A program made the position numbers and the translations under genes. A stretch of 64,000 nucleotides of DNA, taken from Setophaga petechia (lineage: Eukaryota > Chordata > Aves > Passeriformes > Parulidae). Where the stretch lies: positions 54,815,930-54,879,929 of the forward strand of contig JANCRA010000001.1 of the NCBI GenBank assembly GCA_024362935.1, written 5' to 3'. This document shows positions 13,176 through 25,269 of this stretch, piece by piece (position 1 is the stretch's first letter; every line of letters starts with the position of its first letter). The notes beneath the pieces were generated by a model. It worked only from the letters and a program-made list of their open reading frames with translations, had not been told where the DNA came from and did no database searches.

Positions 13176-13728
13176 ATCCAGTTGTAACAGTTTCTAAGGT
13201 AAACTGAACTCCATCATGAGACAATATTTCAGAACTGCTTAATGCATTCCTATCTAGGCAATTCATTGTAAGACTGTAACCTTCACTTTCATCAATGTAA
13301 CTCTATTACAGAATGTTATTTCTTTATCTAGCATAGATGCAAAAATCTGGTTATCGCAGCTTAATATCAAGATTGTTTCAAGTGTTTAATAATTAAATTA
13401 TATTCGCATATTTCAAAACCAGTCATCCTAGAAGGTCTGCTTTTTATCATATATTTTATTTAACGATGGGCACTGGGTTCATGTTACATATTTATATTAT
13501 TTTATTTTATTTTTATAATATAGACATCACCTAGCTGAGACGGCTTTACCATGTCCTGTAAAATACTAAAGTTACATTTTTCACCAAGGTAATTGGAAAG
13601 ACTGGGAAAGAGAGAGCAAACACACACACGCTTCAACGTGTTGTGGATCTAATCTAGAAATGTACCCTTGTGTCAACTTGTGATCATTTACACCGGATGA
13701 GAAAAAAAAGCAAACACCCACCAGCCCT

Positions 13729-13734
13729 AATAAA
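13729..13734 (+). terminator. HHIP: Candidate poly(A) signal AATAAA
   Basis: AATAAA lies in CCCTAATAAAATTGC. It is followed about 10 bases later by GCATGTGTTTCAAGTGTCC, a GT-containing downstream element, so it is a plausible alternative cleavage site. Confidence 0.4.
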
Positions 13735-13979
13735 ATTGCAGCATGTGTTTCAAGTGTCCATAAAGTGATTTTCACTGTAGCAGGACAGTGCAAGAGGTGA
13801 CACCCAGGCAGACTCTGCCCATGTCACACTGAACGGGGTGTCCAGGGCTGAGAGCTCACATGAGCATGGGCTGCCTGTGCACGGTGTCACTTGTACAAAA
13901 CCTACAGCAGCTCTTGCCAAATGTGGCTCTAAGTGTTCCTTGGAGAGCCAACAGAAAACCAAGTCTTTGTAAATGTATC

Positions 13980-13985
13980 AATAAA
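13980..13985 (+). terminator. HHIP: Best candidate poly(A) signal for the HHIP transcript
   Basis: AATAAA is preceded by TGTAAATGTATC, which contains two TGTA (CFIm-type) motifs. It is followed at once by TGTGGTGTACATGCTGTAG, a GT-rich downstream element. This combination is the most complete poly(A) context after the HHIP stop and would give a 3' UTR of about 1.3 kb. Confidence 0.6.
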
Positions 13986-14005
13986 TGTGGTGTACATGCT
14001 GTAGT

Positions 14006-17000
14006 CAGGTTTTCTAAGGTATTAATTAATTAGATGTATTTGCAGAACGGGTGCCCTCTTATCTCCAGCTCTGCTGGCAGCTTCTTTGTTCACTGCTTAC
14101 CAACTATCAGGTTTCCTTTGCACTACCTGCAAACTACCTACTGCAGCTTTTACAAAATTTTGCCTAAGAAAAGAAAGCAGAGCAGGCCCAGTGTGCACAT
14201 CCTATGGTCCTTAGAAGCAGCTGCTCATGCATCAAAGATTGACAACAGTTTAGCCAGACAGATCTAAAAGACTTTCCCCATGTTACATTTTCAGTAGTAA
14301 AATCATCTCTCCAGGGCAGCAGCATGCAACAAATTTTCCTTTATAGAAATTTGTCAGTGTTCATTTAGTAAGTATTAAATCTGAAATTACAACCTAACCA
14401 ATACTTGCATTTCTGTGTCTCACACATTCCAGCTCTGAGGAACAGACAATTCCATTTGCCTTCCATATATGTTTGCCTGGGTTTCGAGTGACCTCATGCC
14501 AAATGGAAATTGGTTGAGAAATCTTGGTTAAGTGCTCAGAGAACAATGGTCTGCATTAAAAAGTGCATGCATAATTTTGCACAATGTAGATTCAACTGAC
14601 AGTCCATTGAAAGACATCTTGGGATTAAATGAGCATGAAGACCAAATTGCCCTCTCACCCCAGAAAAGGGTGGTCCCTTATAGTCACACGAACACTTCAT
14701 TGGCTAAGCAGTGTGACCAATCTTAAAATGAACCCTGTGGTAGCATCTGTAGGTTAATAGCAGCTCTTTGTCTCCACTGCTTTCTGCCTTTAGTCTTTCC
14801 CCTGAATTCCATCACAAAAAGTTCTACAATTAAAAAATGTCCTGACAACCATTTTTGTAAATTGACCTTAGCATCTAATCTTTCCTTATTCAACGTGGGT
14901 GACAAAAACGTGAACTTCTCATGAATGAGCCAGCTGTCTAAATCTGTCACATAGCACGGTTTTATTACACTCTTCATAGTCAGCAAGGCAAGAAAGTCGC
15001 TGAAGTATTTTAGCAACATTTAAATATCTGACAGAGATAACATCTTTAACACTTTCTTCAATGAAATATATTTAAAAATAAACCCAACTTTAACTCTACT
15101 GCAACACGTTGTTTTCAACAACCAGCTGGGGAGATGTGATAGCTCTTTTCTCACTACTTAGTGCCTTAAAAAATGCCACAGATGGCACCTAAATTGGAGG
15201 TTCACAATAATATATACATGCCACAGTCATGCAGAGAACAGAAAACAATGATCTTGGAGTTTTGATCTTAATAAAAATGAAAATTTAGTTTACTAGTGAA
15301 ATCCGAAAATAAAAATCCAGTAAGAGCTAATAATTAAATCCAGGCCTCATTCAAATCAACAGCAAAAAACTCACATCGACTGTGCTGCACCCAGAAAATC
15401 ACTTTCAAATTTAAGCAAAATTTTTCAGTTTGTTTTATTAAAAAAAAAAAATCTGCTCTGAATCATTCCATAAAATCTTCAAAATTAAGAAATAATCTAA
15501 GTGAAGGCTTGAGGGAGAGAGGAGATAGTTTGTGAAACTGTTTTGATTCATTTTTAAATCATCTTTTATATTGGGTGAAAGCAGGCATCTGCATTAAGCC
15601 CACATGTTCATAGGAAGTCCCAGTGGAAAAGAAGTATTCTCATAAAAAAAAAAAAAAAAAAGGAAAAAAAATCCTAGCTGCTTATTTATCAAAAGAAATT
15701 ATACTATTAAAAAGAGTGAGCAAACCCCAGGCCTAGCCACCCAAGATGCTGATATAAAAAGGGCAACTGCAGTAATTGCCCTGAGAATTGGCATACAAAA
15801 AAAAAAAAAAAAATAAAGGGTCTGTACTGTTGCCAGTTAGGTCATTCTGCAGCCATTCACACACAGCCTCTGAGAGTGTCCCAGAATAAAACTGAGCTTA
15901 TAAATGAAACTAGATAAATGAGGCAATTAGATAAGGGCCTCCAGAAGGGATTTTATGTATGTGTTCAAGTTGTCTCTGTCTCTGTGTCTCTCTCTCCTAA
16001 TCTTTTATTCCATTCATTTCTTCCTTTATTCGGAGCTGCTGCCCCTCTGTTCCCAACACAGGGTACATCTCAGGCATTCTTTCTGCCTTTCTGCTGCTGA
16101 AGGAGAACAAACCTACCTGTTGCAAGAAACATGACTCCCTGATGCCTGCTATGTTAAACCCCTGCTTTATTCTTTTGGGACAGAAAACTCATCTTTCTCT
16201 TTTTACATGCTGCTGATCAGAAAGAAGGCATATTACTGGAATATAAGGAGAAACATCTTTACTCCATGGATAAGTAGGGAGACAAAAAGATGTTATGCAA
16301 AAGCAGCTCGAAATTATTTCGCTTCATTTCAGAAAAAAGTAAACTCATTTTTCTACTGCACCCCATAAGAAATACTAACTCAAAGCCTCCCCCTCTGGGA
16401 ATAAATTTCTTCTGTTAACAGACAGGGACCCAGACCCAAACCCTTTTTACCTTGAAATCCTCACACGTTATTCTATTCCATGCAAACAAAGTGTAAGTTA
16501 GGTATAAATAAGAATATAAATTCTGTATCACTGACGAGACACCTCTGTTTATCTCCTTTCACTCACTTGTCCACATTTGGTTTTGCAGCTTCTTCCTTTC
16601 TAGACCCACAGCAAACATCAGCAATCCCTGGTTGCTGCAGGTGCTTATAATTTTGAAGGTGCCTGAGAGAAGTGTGCATCAACATCTTCCCTTTTATCTT
16701 TTGGTCATTCCACAGAATGTTGTTATTTTATAGTGACTTCTAGCACTGTTCTTAGCTGGGCACTTACAGTGCAGGAGTTCCAGCCTCACACAGCACAGGC
16801 ACAAACACACTGGAGCTGGAGGAGGGCAGAAATCACTTCAGTCACTGTGCTTATCACAAATTGACCCATTGCAATCCAGTGATTAACTGAAAACCAGAAT
16901 GATATCCCTGGCATGATTAAATGGAGATTTTCAGTACACATTTTCTCTAATTTGGCTTGAGAAACAAGGACCTTTTCCTGTAAAATTATGCAAAATGGAG

Positions 17001-17080
17001 ATGCTGAAAATATGAACAAGTAATTCCACAGGTGTAAAGTTGCACTATGGTGAAAATGAGTTTTCATACATCTAATTCTA
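14006..17080. other. HHIP 3' flank, no gene seen
   Basis: AT-rich sequence without a supported gene. It contains two long A runs (18 A at 15644-15661, 17 A at 15797-15813), each in a different local context. They could be degenerate retroposon tails, but I cannot identify an element body for either. The remaining sequence shows no RNA gene or recognisable transposon. Confidence 0.6.
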
Positions 17081-17148
17081 ATTGCATCCATGAAATAGGC
17101 ATTTATAAGATTAGATTGCATCCATGAAATAGGCATTTATAAGATTAG
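17081..17148. repeat. Perfect 34-bp tandem duplication (two copies)
   Basis: The 34-bp unit beginning ATTGCATCCATGAAATAGGC and ending TATAAGATTAG occurs twice head to tail without a mismatch (17081-17114 and 17115-17148). Perfect identity suggests a recent local duplication or an assembly artefact. It lies about 4.4 kb past the HHIP stop in non-coding sequence. Confidence 0.97.
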
Positions 17149-19092
17149 TTCTATGTGGAAAAAACAAGTCCAAGGATAGCCTATTCTGATAATTTCTCCT
17201 TAATCATGTAAATTCTTAAAAAACAATGCATTTTAATTTACTATCCCTTAGATTATCTGTGTATCACTTTAATTAGGAATTTTGCTATTTTTATCTTCTG
17301 TCCAACTTAAAAGGTGTCCTTTCTCTTGGAAAAAAAAAAACAGAAGGAAGCCAAGTGGTAAATAGAAACTAATTATTTTCATTTTTCAATATCAAAAAAA
17401 ATAAAATGCAACATACTCATAAAAAATGCAGCTAACCCTTTAAATTTAATTCCAATTTGCAGAAAATTTGTACCAAATAATCTGGGTTCTGGCTACAAAA
17501 ACCTGATAAATAAATATTTCCCTAAGTAGTTGCAGGACAAAATATTTCAGAAACATTGAAAAAAAAATTAAGACTGCTTTGCTGAAAAGTTTGTTGTTTT
17601 CAACAACAGAGTAATTCAGTGAAATAAGGCACGTACTTTTTGGGATATAGGTGTGAAACAGCAGAAGCCACCTGAAAGCTTAGTACAGGATTACTTTAAT
17701 CTTTGAGGGTGTGACTCCAAGCCCATTGATGTCAATGATAATCTCCTATTGAGTTCATTAGTTATAGGATTAAGTCCTTCAAAGATATCCACTTAGCTGG
17801 CAGAAGATCTTAACTTCAGACATCAGTGCACACATGACCTCTGCATGTCTGCATCTGCAGCATTGCACCAATGTTTGGTGGAACAAGAGTGCAGCCCCAG
17901 CCCTGCAGGAAGCCCTCCAGAGCTTTCCAATCCTCCTGGGTTTCCTTATAGGTGTTGCCAGCATTCACACAAAATCTGATTTCTTGATGCTTTTTAAATG
18001 TCCAGCCATCAGCTCATGGGGAAGCTGAGTGAGTCTCCTCCTTCCTTGAGCTGTCAGTACTGAGAAAGTATCACCTAGTGATCATTCTGTGCTACAGACA
18101 TTCACAATATGCTGGTTTATATGCAAATAGTTTGTATCCTTACCTATTGTCTACTGCACACAGCCAGGCTTCCAGAAACAAAATTGTCAGATCTTCTTGC
18201 ACAGACAGCAAGCTGCATTACCAGAGAAGAATTTTATTTCTACTGATAAAAAAACTTCCTATCTGTTACACACTACCAAGAGGGTTCATTGTATCATATA
18301 GTAAAGGTCCTTCTATGGTCCATGAGGTTTTCCTATTTATTTTCATTTTGTGATGAAGTAAAAAATATTTTAAGTGAAAAACTGCTTAAATTCCCAGGAA
18401 ATTTCAGAAAGGCAACATCAGCTAAAGCATGTGAATGTACACAATGGCTGTGCTCACAGTATTCTTGGAAAGAAGGCAGAAAGAGTTGGCTGCTTTGGAG
18501 ACAGGGTTTTTTTATGTAGGATACATTTTACAGTAGGACAAAGAGTGTTTTGCATCTCAAGGCAGTAACAAACAAGCCCATTTTCTGAATTTTTCTAGGA
18601 GGAGCTGCTAAAAAGAAAATGTTCTAGGCAGTCAAAACTGGTGTGCAGAATGACTTTAATTCATATCAAGATATACTGAGACCAGAAACCACCTGGTATT
18701 AAGTCACCAGATGTAGCTTGTAGTGGTCTCCATTAGTACCAGGAGCAGTAACCCTATCCTGTGAATTATCCAGAAATGCTATTAGCTGTCCCCCACAAAT
18801 TATACTGCAGAATTAAAACTTCAATTCCCCTTTGAGAACAATTAGATTGTAATGGGAGCCAAGCAGAAAAGGAAATAACAAAATTCTGTCACTTGAGAAC
18901 ATTACTGTAGTGGCATTCCCCTGTTCAACTAGTTTTATTTCATAGTAGCTGTCAGGTACTGTATGTGCATTTGAAATGTGGGAAAATAGATTAGAAAATA
19001 TCACTCAAACTAGGTTTAAGCATCTTCTGTAAACTGAATTATACTACTAAGCATATACAGGCACTGATCTAGCTGGGAGCACACAAGTAATT
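17149..19092. other. Non-coding 3' flank, no gene seen
   Basis: AT-rich sequence with only short chance open frames on both strands, the longest about 90 codons. No splice-consistent exon, RNA gene or recognised repeat was seen. Confidence 0.55.
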
Positions 19093-19128
19093 TTAAGCAC
19101 ATGAGCCTCACTGAAGTCATGTGCTTAA
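19093..19128. repeat. Perfect 12-bp inverted repeat with 12-nt spacer
   Basis: The arms are TTAAGCACATGA (19093-19104) and TCATGTGCTTAA (19117-19128), exact reverse complements, separated by GCCTCACTGAAG. The motif recalls an old paired 'ttaagcac...gtgcttaa' element that I associate with ancient amniote repeats, but I cannot name the family. As RNA it would form a stable hairpin. Confidence 0.8.
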
Positions 19129-19259
19129 CATTATTAATATAATTAATGTTTTCTTGGTTTGAGACCTTACAAGTCTTTGCAAGTCTACCTACACAGACTC
19201 TCTATGCTATATGTGCAGTACTTTTTAGGGAGACAGCAGGACTGAAGTTCCCAACAAGA

Positions 19260-19425
19260 GAATTCAGTTGCTGTCTGTCACAAATTCTGTATAACCTGAA
19301 ATAATTGCATCTTTGTGCCTCCACTTCCCATCCAAAAATTAGTGAAATCAATCCTTGTAAAAGCGCTTTGAGCTCTTCAAATGAAAAGTGCTATAAAAAC
19401 TACAAATTATTATTATATTATTGAA
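19260..19425 (+). repeat. MIR-like CORE-SINE with L2-type tail (ancient)
   Basis: The end reads CTTGTAAAAGCGCTTTGAGC, a short loop, then GAAAAGTGCTATAAAAAC and an ATT-rich tail. This matches the tail of sauropsid-type MIR/L2 elements (gtaaagcgctttgag...gaaaagcgctata...attatt). Upstream 'tttgtgcctccacttccc' fits the 'gtgcctcagtttccc' MIR block, although the 5' part is strongly decayed. The left border is uncertain. The family call comes from memory of the consensus. Confidence 0.65.
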
Positions 19426-19699
19426 CACCATGTATGTATACACACTATTATGTAATATATAATATATGTATAATGCATATAAATTCTAACAAATGTATTT
19501 GTGTAATATCTGAGAAATGGAACAGTTGTATCTGGAAGTGATAAATACATAGAGTTGGATTTATTGTTATCTGTGGATTTAATGATTTTTTTTAGACAAA
19601 AGGATGTTTAAGTGTATAATTGCTTTTCTTAATTTAATATATTTATGTAAATGCATGCCTGAAGTTCTGATTAGATAGTTATTCTGTGTCCCTTAAGCT

Positions 19700-19705
19700 A
19701 ATAAA
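19700..19705 (+). terminator. Possible distal poly(A) signal (AATAAA)
   Basis: AATAAA in GCTAATAAAATATATT, about 7 kb after the HHIP stop, within very AT-rich sequence. It would mark a long HHIP 3' UTR if the transcript runs this far. The AT-rich setting makes chance occurrence likely. Confidence 0.2.
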
Positions 19706-19739
19706 ATATATTAAACTTTATCTTACTGTATAAGGTACA

Positions 19740-22700
19740 CCTGCTGCTTTAATTTTTTTTATTTTAATATTTTTATGACTAAATGCATAATTTAAAGTTC
19801 ATGAAATTTTAATTCTAATCAGCTCTTTGATCTTTGCAGTAAAAGAAAAACATCAGCCTTTTATATATTCTTTGAAATGTACACTAGTTTTATTTATATA
19901 AATTCTAAGATGCTTTCATAAAATGTGACTGAACACTGCTATTATTTTTGGAATGGGAAGTTTGGAATGGCGTTTCCTGGACAGAAAATGAAGACATCCA
20001 TGTTGAAAAGATACCTGTTGCATGGCAAGCAGTATGTGAGTGGACATGCAGCTGGAAAAAGGGGACTGGCTTTGGAAGCACAGATATCTTGGAGAATTAG
20101 TTCAGCAACAGAGGGAGAAACACTGGGGTCATTTTTTTGTTGTTTATTTTGTATCTTCAGAGGAGCATGTCATAAATCAGCGTGTGTTAAATTCAGAGGT
20201 ATCATTTCTAGTGGTTTAAATGAGGGCCATAAAACATGGATGCAGTGTGGAATTCTTTCCTTTTCTCCCCATGGTAAGTAACAGGTTCTGTTCCATTGAA
20301 CTCAACACCTGAGCACACACATGGGAGCAGGGCCAGCCCCACAGATCAGCCCTGTGGTTTATGATACAAGAGAACAGTTCATCATCACAACACTTCAATG
20401 CAAACTACACTTGCATCTGGGACAGCAAAAAGCACTTGGGACAGGGAGCTCTAAAGAGCCAAGGGCTTCTTCATACACTAAGTTTGCTTTGGTAATGTGA
20501 AATGCTGTTGAATTAGTCTTGCACATTCCACTTACCTAAAGCCTTTAGCCTGTCCTGTGTTTATTTCTTAAACTAAAGAATGAAGCATTACCAACTCTAC
20601 TATATTGATGCTATCTCTACATTTCAGATTGAAGCCAAAATAACCTTGAAATTTTCATGAAATTGTTTTTCCATTTTTCAGCTAGCTATAGCATTAGTGA
20701 TATGGGCTGGTGGCCAGCCAGAGAACTAGGATCCAAGGAAAATTTGAACTTCACCCAAATTTGAGGATATTTGGAAACTGTATTTTATTTCAGCTTTTCT
20801 ATGAATAAATACAGCAGTTGCAGCAATGTTCTTTCAAACATATTTTCTTGAAAATTTTCTTCATTTGAAAAAGTGCTCAGAACAAGAAAACAGCTAAGAG
20901 ATGGCAAATAAATAATGAAGAAATCCCTGAGGATTGCTTAGATTTTTTAGTGGGACCTATATATTCATGTAGAGAGTAAAAAGAATTCAGTGAGTTTTGT
21001 ACATAATTACAATAAATACAGTGCAGCATGTAGTTCTGGTGACATCATGAGTCACTGAGTTTATTCTTGTAATTTATTAAGACGCTGTGAAAACCCACTG
21101 ACATATTTATAAGCCTTGGAATTAACAGCTACCTTTCATTCCTTTTACAACACATAAGACATGAATTTTACTTAGGGAATTACATACACTCAGCTCTGTA
21201 CAGCAGGACTGTAATTCTAGCTAAAGCTTCTGATGGTATCCTACACCTGAAAGGCCAAATTCTGAATCTGCTTTTGGAGTTACCAAAGGAGGTATCCTTG
21301 GCCTCTTGAACAAGGCTTGTGTGGTTTGCCAAAAGCCATCAGAAATTTCAAAAGGAATTCAAAGCCTAAATGCACAATTCAGGAGCATTTTATGTTAATA
21401 ATACAGTTACTACTAATATATTTGAGTAAGTATTTAATCACTATTCCCAAAATACATACTTTGAACAATCTTTCTATTGCCTTTTTTTTATTTCCACATA
21501 CAGCTCTATTCCTCAAGTCCTTGGTTCTTTGTTTTCTTATAGATATGTTGCTTCTCCCTTCTATTGCACTAAATTCAGTACATATTTACAAGTGTTTCAA
21601 GGGACTGATCATGGCACAAGTGCTTTTTTTTCTGTTTTACTTTAATGAAAACACTAAGTAATGGATCAGCCCCTGGTTTAACTGTAAATTAAAAATGCAC
21701 CACAACTAAGTAGGGTAGAATCTTTAGGATGCCAAAGAATCATTTCGGTCTATGTGGTTGGATTTATTTATTTTGGGGGAAGGGTTGGTTTGAGTCATGT
21801 TTGATGACATGTCTACAGATGACATATGTCTCTGGCAGAACTGGGCAAAGTGGGACATAGCTTTGGTTTGGGAAACCTCACTCAACAGTGGCTTCCTTGT
21901 TAGCTTGTATTGGGGTGGTTTCTGGGGTTTAAGTTCTTTTTTTGTTTATATTTTTGTCCTTCAGAGCTAGGACTACTCCTGGACTTTGCATGAATTCCAA
22001 AACTTTGGGCTGAAACAGTTGAATGAATGGCTCTTACACTGGTTCAGCATTCAATATTCAAAATTTAGATATTTACAATGTTTCAGTCATCTTCAACTCT
22101 TGCTTATCTTCCATTAGCACAAATTCACTGATATCAGCATTGTCAGGAGGCAAATTTGGCACAGCAGTGGCTTTCCCTTTCCACTCATTTTATATCACTT
22201 TAAATACATTTCACTCAGAAGTATCTGTCACACTGTCCCACAATGAAACTGGTGTCATTATCCTGGCACAGTTTGCTCCAGTTGGACACACTGGAGCCAC
22301 ATGTTTCACCTTTCACTGTGCACATTTGATTGCTCAGAGATAGGCTGAGGGAGAGAATATGGGATCTGTATGCCTGTCCTTCATTAGAACAAGAGATGTG
22401 TTCTCCTTTCAGTATAAGAGAATTGGGATTCTGTGATATATATATGCAAGCTCTTCCCACTTCAGGGAAGGGGAGCATACACAAGAGGCAAATGGCTGCC
22501 TTCGGTTCAGGAGATTTCTAAAGAAGAGATCCAAGCTGCACAAACCCTCCTGCAGTGGAATTCATGCTTTCCTGGTCGGGTGAATAGAACAGGTGCAGAC
22601 ACAGCTTTCAGGCCTTTAAACTACACCAGCCCAAATAAATTACAGCCACAGAGCATGTTTAGCAATTTCAGGCAAACATTAGAAATGCAATGCCCAGGGT

Positions 22701-23689
22701 GCAGATAAAGTGCTTATGAAAAAGGTGGACGTAACATCTGTACTGGCACAGAACGCCTGTTCTACAGTAATAGCTGCAAAATGCCTCCTATAAAGCATGG
22801 GACTGTTAGTACAGCTGCAGCTTTTAATAGCTATTGAATTTCTTGATCAGGGAAGCAGGTCCAGAGCAAGGGAAATGGACAAGTGAAACTATAAACTGCT
22901 ATTTTACACCTATGAATGTAATATCAAATAAATGTGGCCGAACCCACTTTTATTTTTTTAAGAAATTCATCCCCAGAGAGCCTCGTGCTGGATCTTAGCT
23001 AGCAAGCCATCAGAAGGCACTTATGTCAGCCTAACCCTGAGGTTTCCAAGATGTATGTGCAGCCTACACACACACATACATATACACCTCTGACTTATTA
23101 TATCTGTAACACAAACCTGCAGCCACACACACATGTTAATACCTCATGCATCATTTCTGCACTTACTCAGAGCTATTTGGTTCTAGATAGATGCAAACAA
23201 GCAGTGAAAAGGTAAAACAATAGGCAGCTTTTAAGATGGTTCTGCAAGAAAAATTGCAGGAAAGTGGCTGAGTTGCACAGACTTCAGTATGGGCAACAGG
23301 ATGCAACCAGTAAACTCATTACCATGTTAGCTTATTAAAATTATTCCAAAAAATACAGCTGTCTGGCATTTTCTCAGGTTTCTTATTTAAATACCTTAGT
23401 AGTAAGATGAATTCATGTCTAGGAGGCCCCTGTAAATTACTAGAATAATTTTTACTTTGCATTTGTAATTACAGCTTTTTGTTTCTGATGGAACTTCTAG
23501 GGAATTATCAGATTTTCAGTACACAGATAAACTGCAGTTTAATATTTTTTAAGCTTATTGTCTTGCAAATTCTTCATGTCTTCTATTAGCTTAGAAATGA
23601 AATCTCTCACATAATACTCAGGCAGTGGTGGTTGCTGAAACTGCAGATTCACCCAAAATTACCCCAGATGGAACGTTCTGAATATGCAC
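19740..23689. other. Non-coding 3' flank, no gene seen
   Basis: AT-rich sequence with chance open frames up to about 118 codons (19925-20281) that match nothing I recognise. A short CA-rich microsatellite-like stretch lies at 23065-23088. No gene or named repeat was seen. Confidence 0.55.
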
Positions 23690-23790
23690 AGAGTATTCTG
23701 ACTTGGACCCACACGGACCATCAAATCTAACTCTTCAGGAAAAGGCCCATATGGGATTGAACCTACAGCCTTGGTGTTGATGTCTCCCAA
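23690..23790 (-). repeat. TguSINE1-like tRNA-Ile-derived SINE (degraded)
   Basis: In reverse orientation this carries a tRNA B-box region (+ strand GGGATTGAACC at 23754-23764), then a conserved block corresponding to the tRNA-Ile T and anticodon arms ('acagccttggtgttgatg'). On the other side is the linker 'catcaaatctaactctt' and the CR1-type end 'gtattctgacttggaccca'. This order matches the passerine SINE TguSINE1 (tRNA-Ile head, CR1-derived tail) as I remember it. The tRNA 5' part with the A box is missing or unrecognisable, so the copy is 5'-truncated and dead. It is not a functional tRNA gene. Confidence 0.78.
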
Positions 23791-24765
23791 ACACAGATTA
23801 GACAGGATTTGTTTGGTTGTTTTGATGTGTTTAGGACCACTTTTTCCCCCAAAAGACAGCAGTTTTCAAGCTATGTGCTGTTAATGACTACCCAAAGTGT
23901 GGCCCATGCCTGTACCCTTCTGAGTAAACCCTTCTGAGTCCCAAAGATCTTCATCTACCCATTTTCCAGCACTACTTCAATATCCTGGCACCTGAACTCA
24001 CTATGCTTCTTTTAATACAGCTAATTTTTTTTTCTGGCTGGCATATATGCTCAGAAGTACCTGAACAATATGGAGATAGATAATTATCTCCTTCTAAAAG
24101 CATTGCAGGATAAGACATACAACTGCCAAAGCTTGCTTGAGACCTTGGAGAATCCTGAAAAGTTAGTCATAGCCAGCACCTCAATTAACTTCATGGGTGG
24201 TGGTGCCAGTTTAATGATAAGAACACCACTAAGATTCACAAAGAGGTGGATCTAACTGCTGGTTCCTTCCCAAGAAATTGTTTTGACTGTAGTCTTTCTG
24301 GTTGAGTCCAAGGTAGAGTGAAGCCAGAAGTGATAAAAAGGAGTGGATCAAAAGAAGAGAGGGAAGAGCAGAGTCAGAATCTTTTGGCCTAGAAAGTTTA
24401 TTTGAAAGTGTGAATTAGCCCACTAAATGAGTCCTGCTAAGCAATTTAGATATTTACACTCTAGGAAGCAGGACCAAGTGCCCCAGTGCCTCCTTCCAGG
24501 TGAGTCAAACTCCCTTTTCTGCCTCTGTGCTCTGCTTTTCAAAGGTCTGTTTACAGCAGGCAGCACTGACAATGCTGCCACTTCCACACTTCTTCACTTA
24601 GCCCTCATTGGGGCAGAGCATCTCTGCAATCTCCAAGAAGTTCTGTAAAAGAATTAAGGGACAAAAGCCAAAGTGTTCGCTTGTATGGAATAATCAGGGA
24701 TTTTTTTAATTATTACTATTTTACAAATTATAAAAGCTCCATTTCATAGCACAGACTCCAGCTCT

Positions 24766-25265
24766 GGTAAGAGCCCACCTGCAGTGCTGCATCCAGCTCT
24801 GGGGATCCCAGCACAAGAAAGACACAGAGCAGGTCCAGAGGAGAGACACAAACATGATTGGAGGGATGATTTTCCTATGAAGAAAGGATGAGAGAGCTGA
24901 GACTGCTCAGACTGGAAAAGGAAAGACTCTGGTAAGACCCTGCTGGAGTCTTTGAGTTCATGAAGGGGACTTGTAAGAAAGATGGGAACAAACTCTTGTG
25001 TGACAGGACAAGGGGCACTGGTTTCAAATTGAAGGAGGATTTAGATGAGACATGAAGAAGAAGTTTTTTTACAAAGAGGTTGGTAAAACATTGGCACAGG
25101 TTGCCTGGAGAAGTTGTGAATGCCCTATCCCTGGAAATATCCAAGGCTGGGCAGGGCTCTGAGCAGCTGATGCAGTTGAAGACATCCCTGCTCATTGCAG
25201 AGTGGTTGGACTGGATGGCCTTTAAAGGTCTCCCCTAACCCAAACTATTCTGTGACTCTGTGATT
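24766..25265 (+). repeat. CR1 LINE fragment, about 500 bp of the 3' region
   Basis: Begins 'gctctggtaagagcccacctgcag' and contains 'gtgctgcatccagctctggggat', 'gcaggtccagaggag', 'cacaggttgcctggagaagttgtgaatgc' and the end 'ctattctgtgactctgtgatt'. These blocks occur in the usual order for avian CR1 sense orientation. It is among the longest CR1 copies in the window; 5'-truncated and with indels. A 106-codon antisense open frame inside it comes from the repeat. Confidence 0.95.
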
Positions 25266-25269
25266 TACA

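Larger units (their letters stand above)
12718..14005 (+). other. HHIP: HHIP 3' UTR (proximal form)
   Basis: This sequence follows the HHIP stop directly and has no convincing coding frame. It is AT-rich with several AATAAA signals. The end near 14005 is inferred from the strongest poly(A) context, at 13980. The transcript could end earlier (13170 or 13729 signals) or run much further, so the boundary is approximate. The antisense frames of about 70 codons within it look like chance. Confidence 0.6.

Noticed and set aside
23065..23088. CA-repeat microsatellite
   Set aside because: Short and interrupted; not notable beyond ordinary simple sequence.
23740..23790. Possible tRNA-Ile gene on the minus strand
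   Set aside because: Only the 3' half of a tRNA-like sequence is present and it is fused to a CR1-type tail, so it is a SINE fragment and not a tRNA gene.
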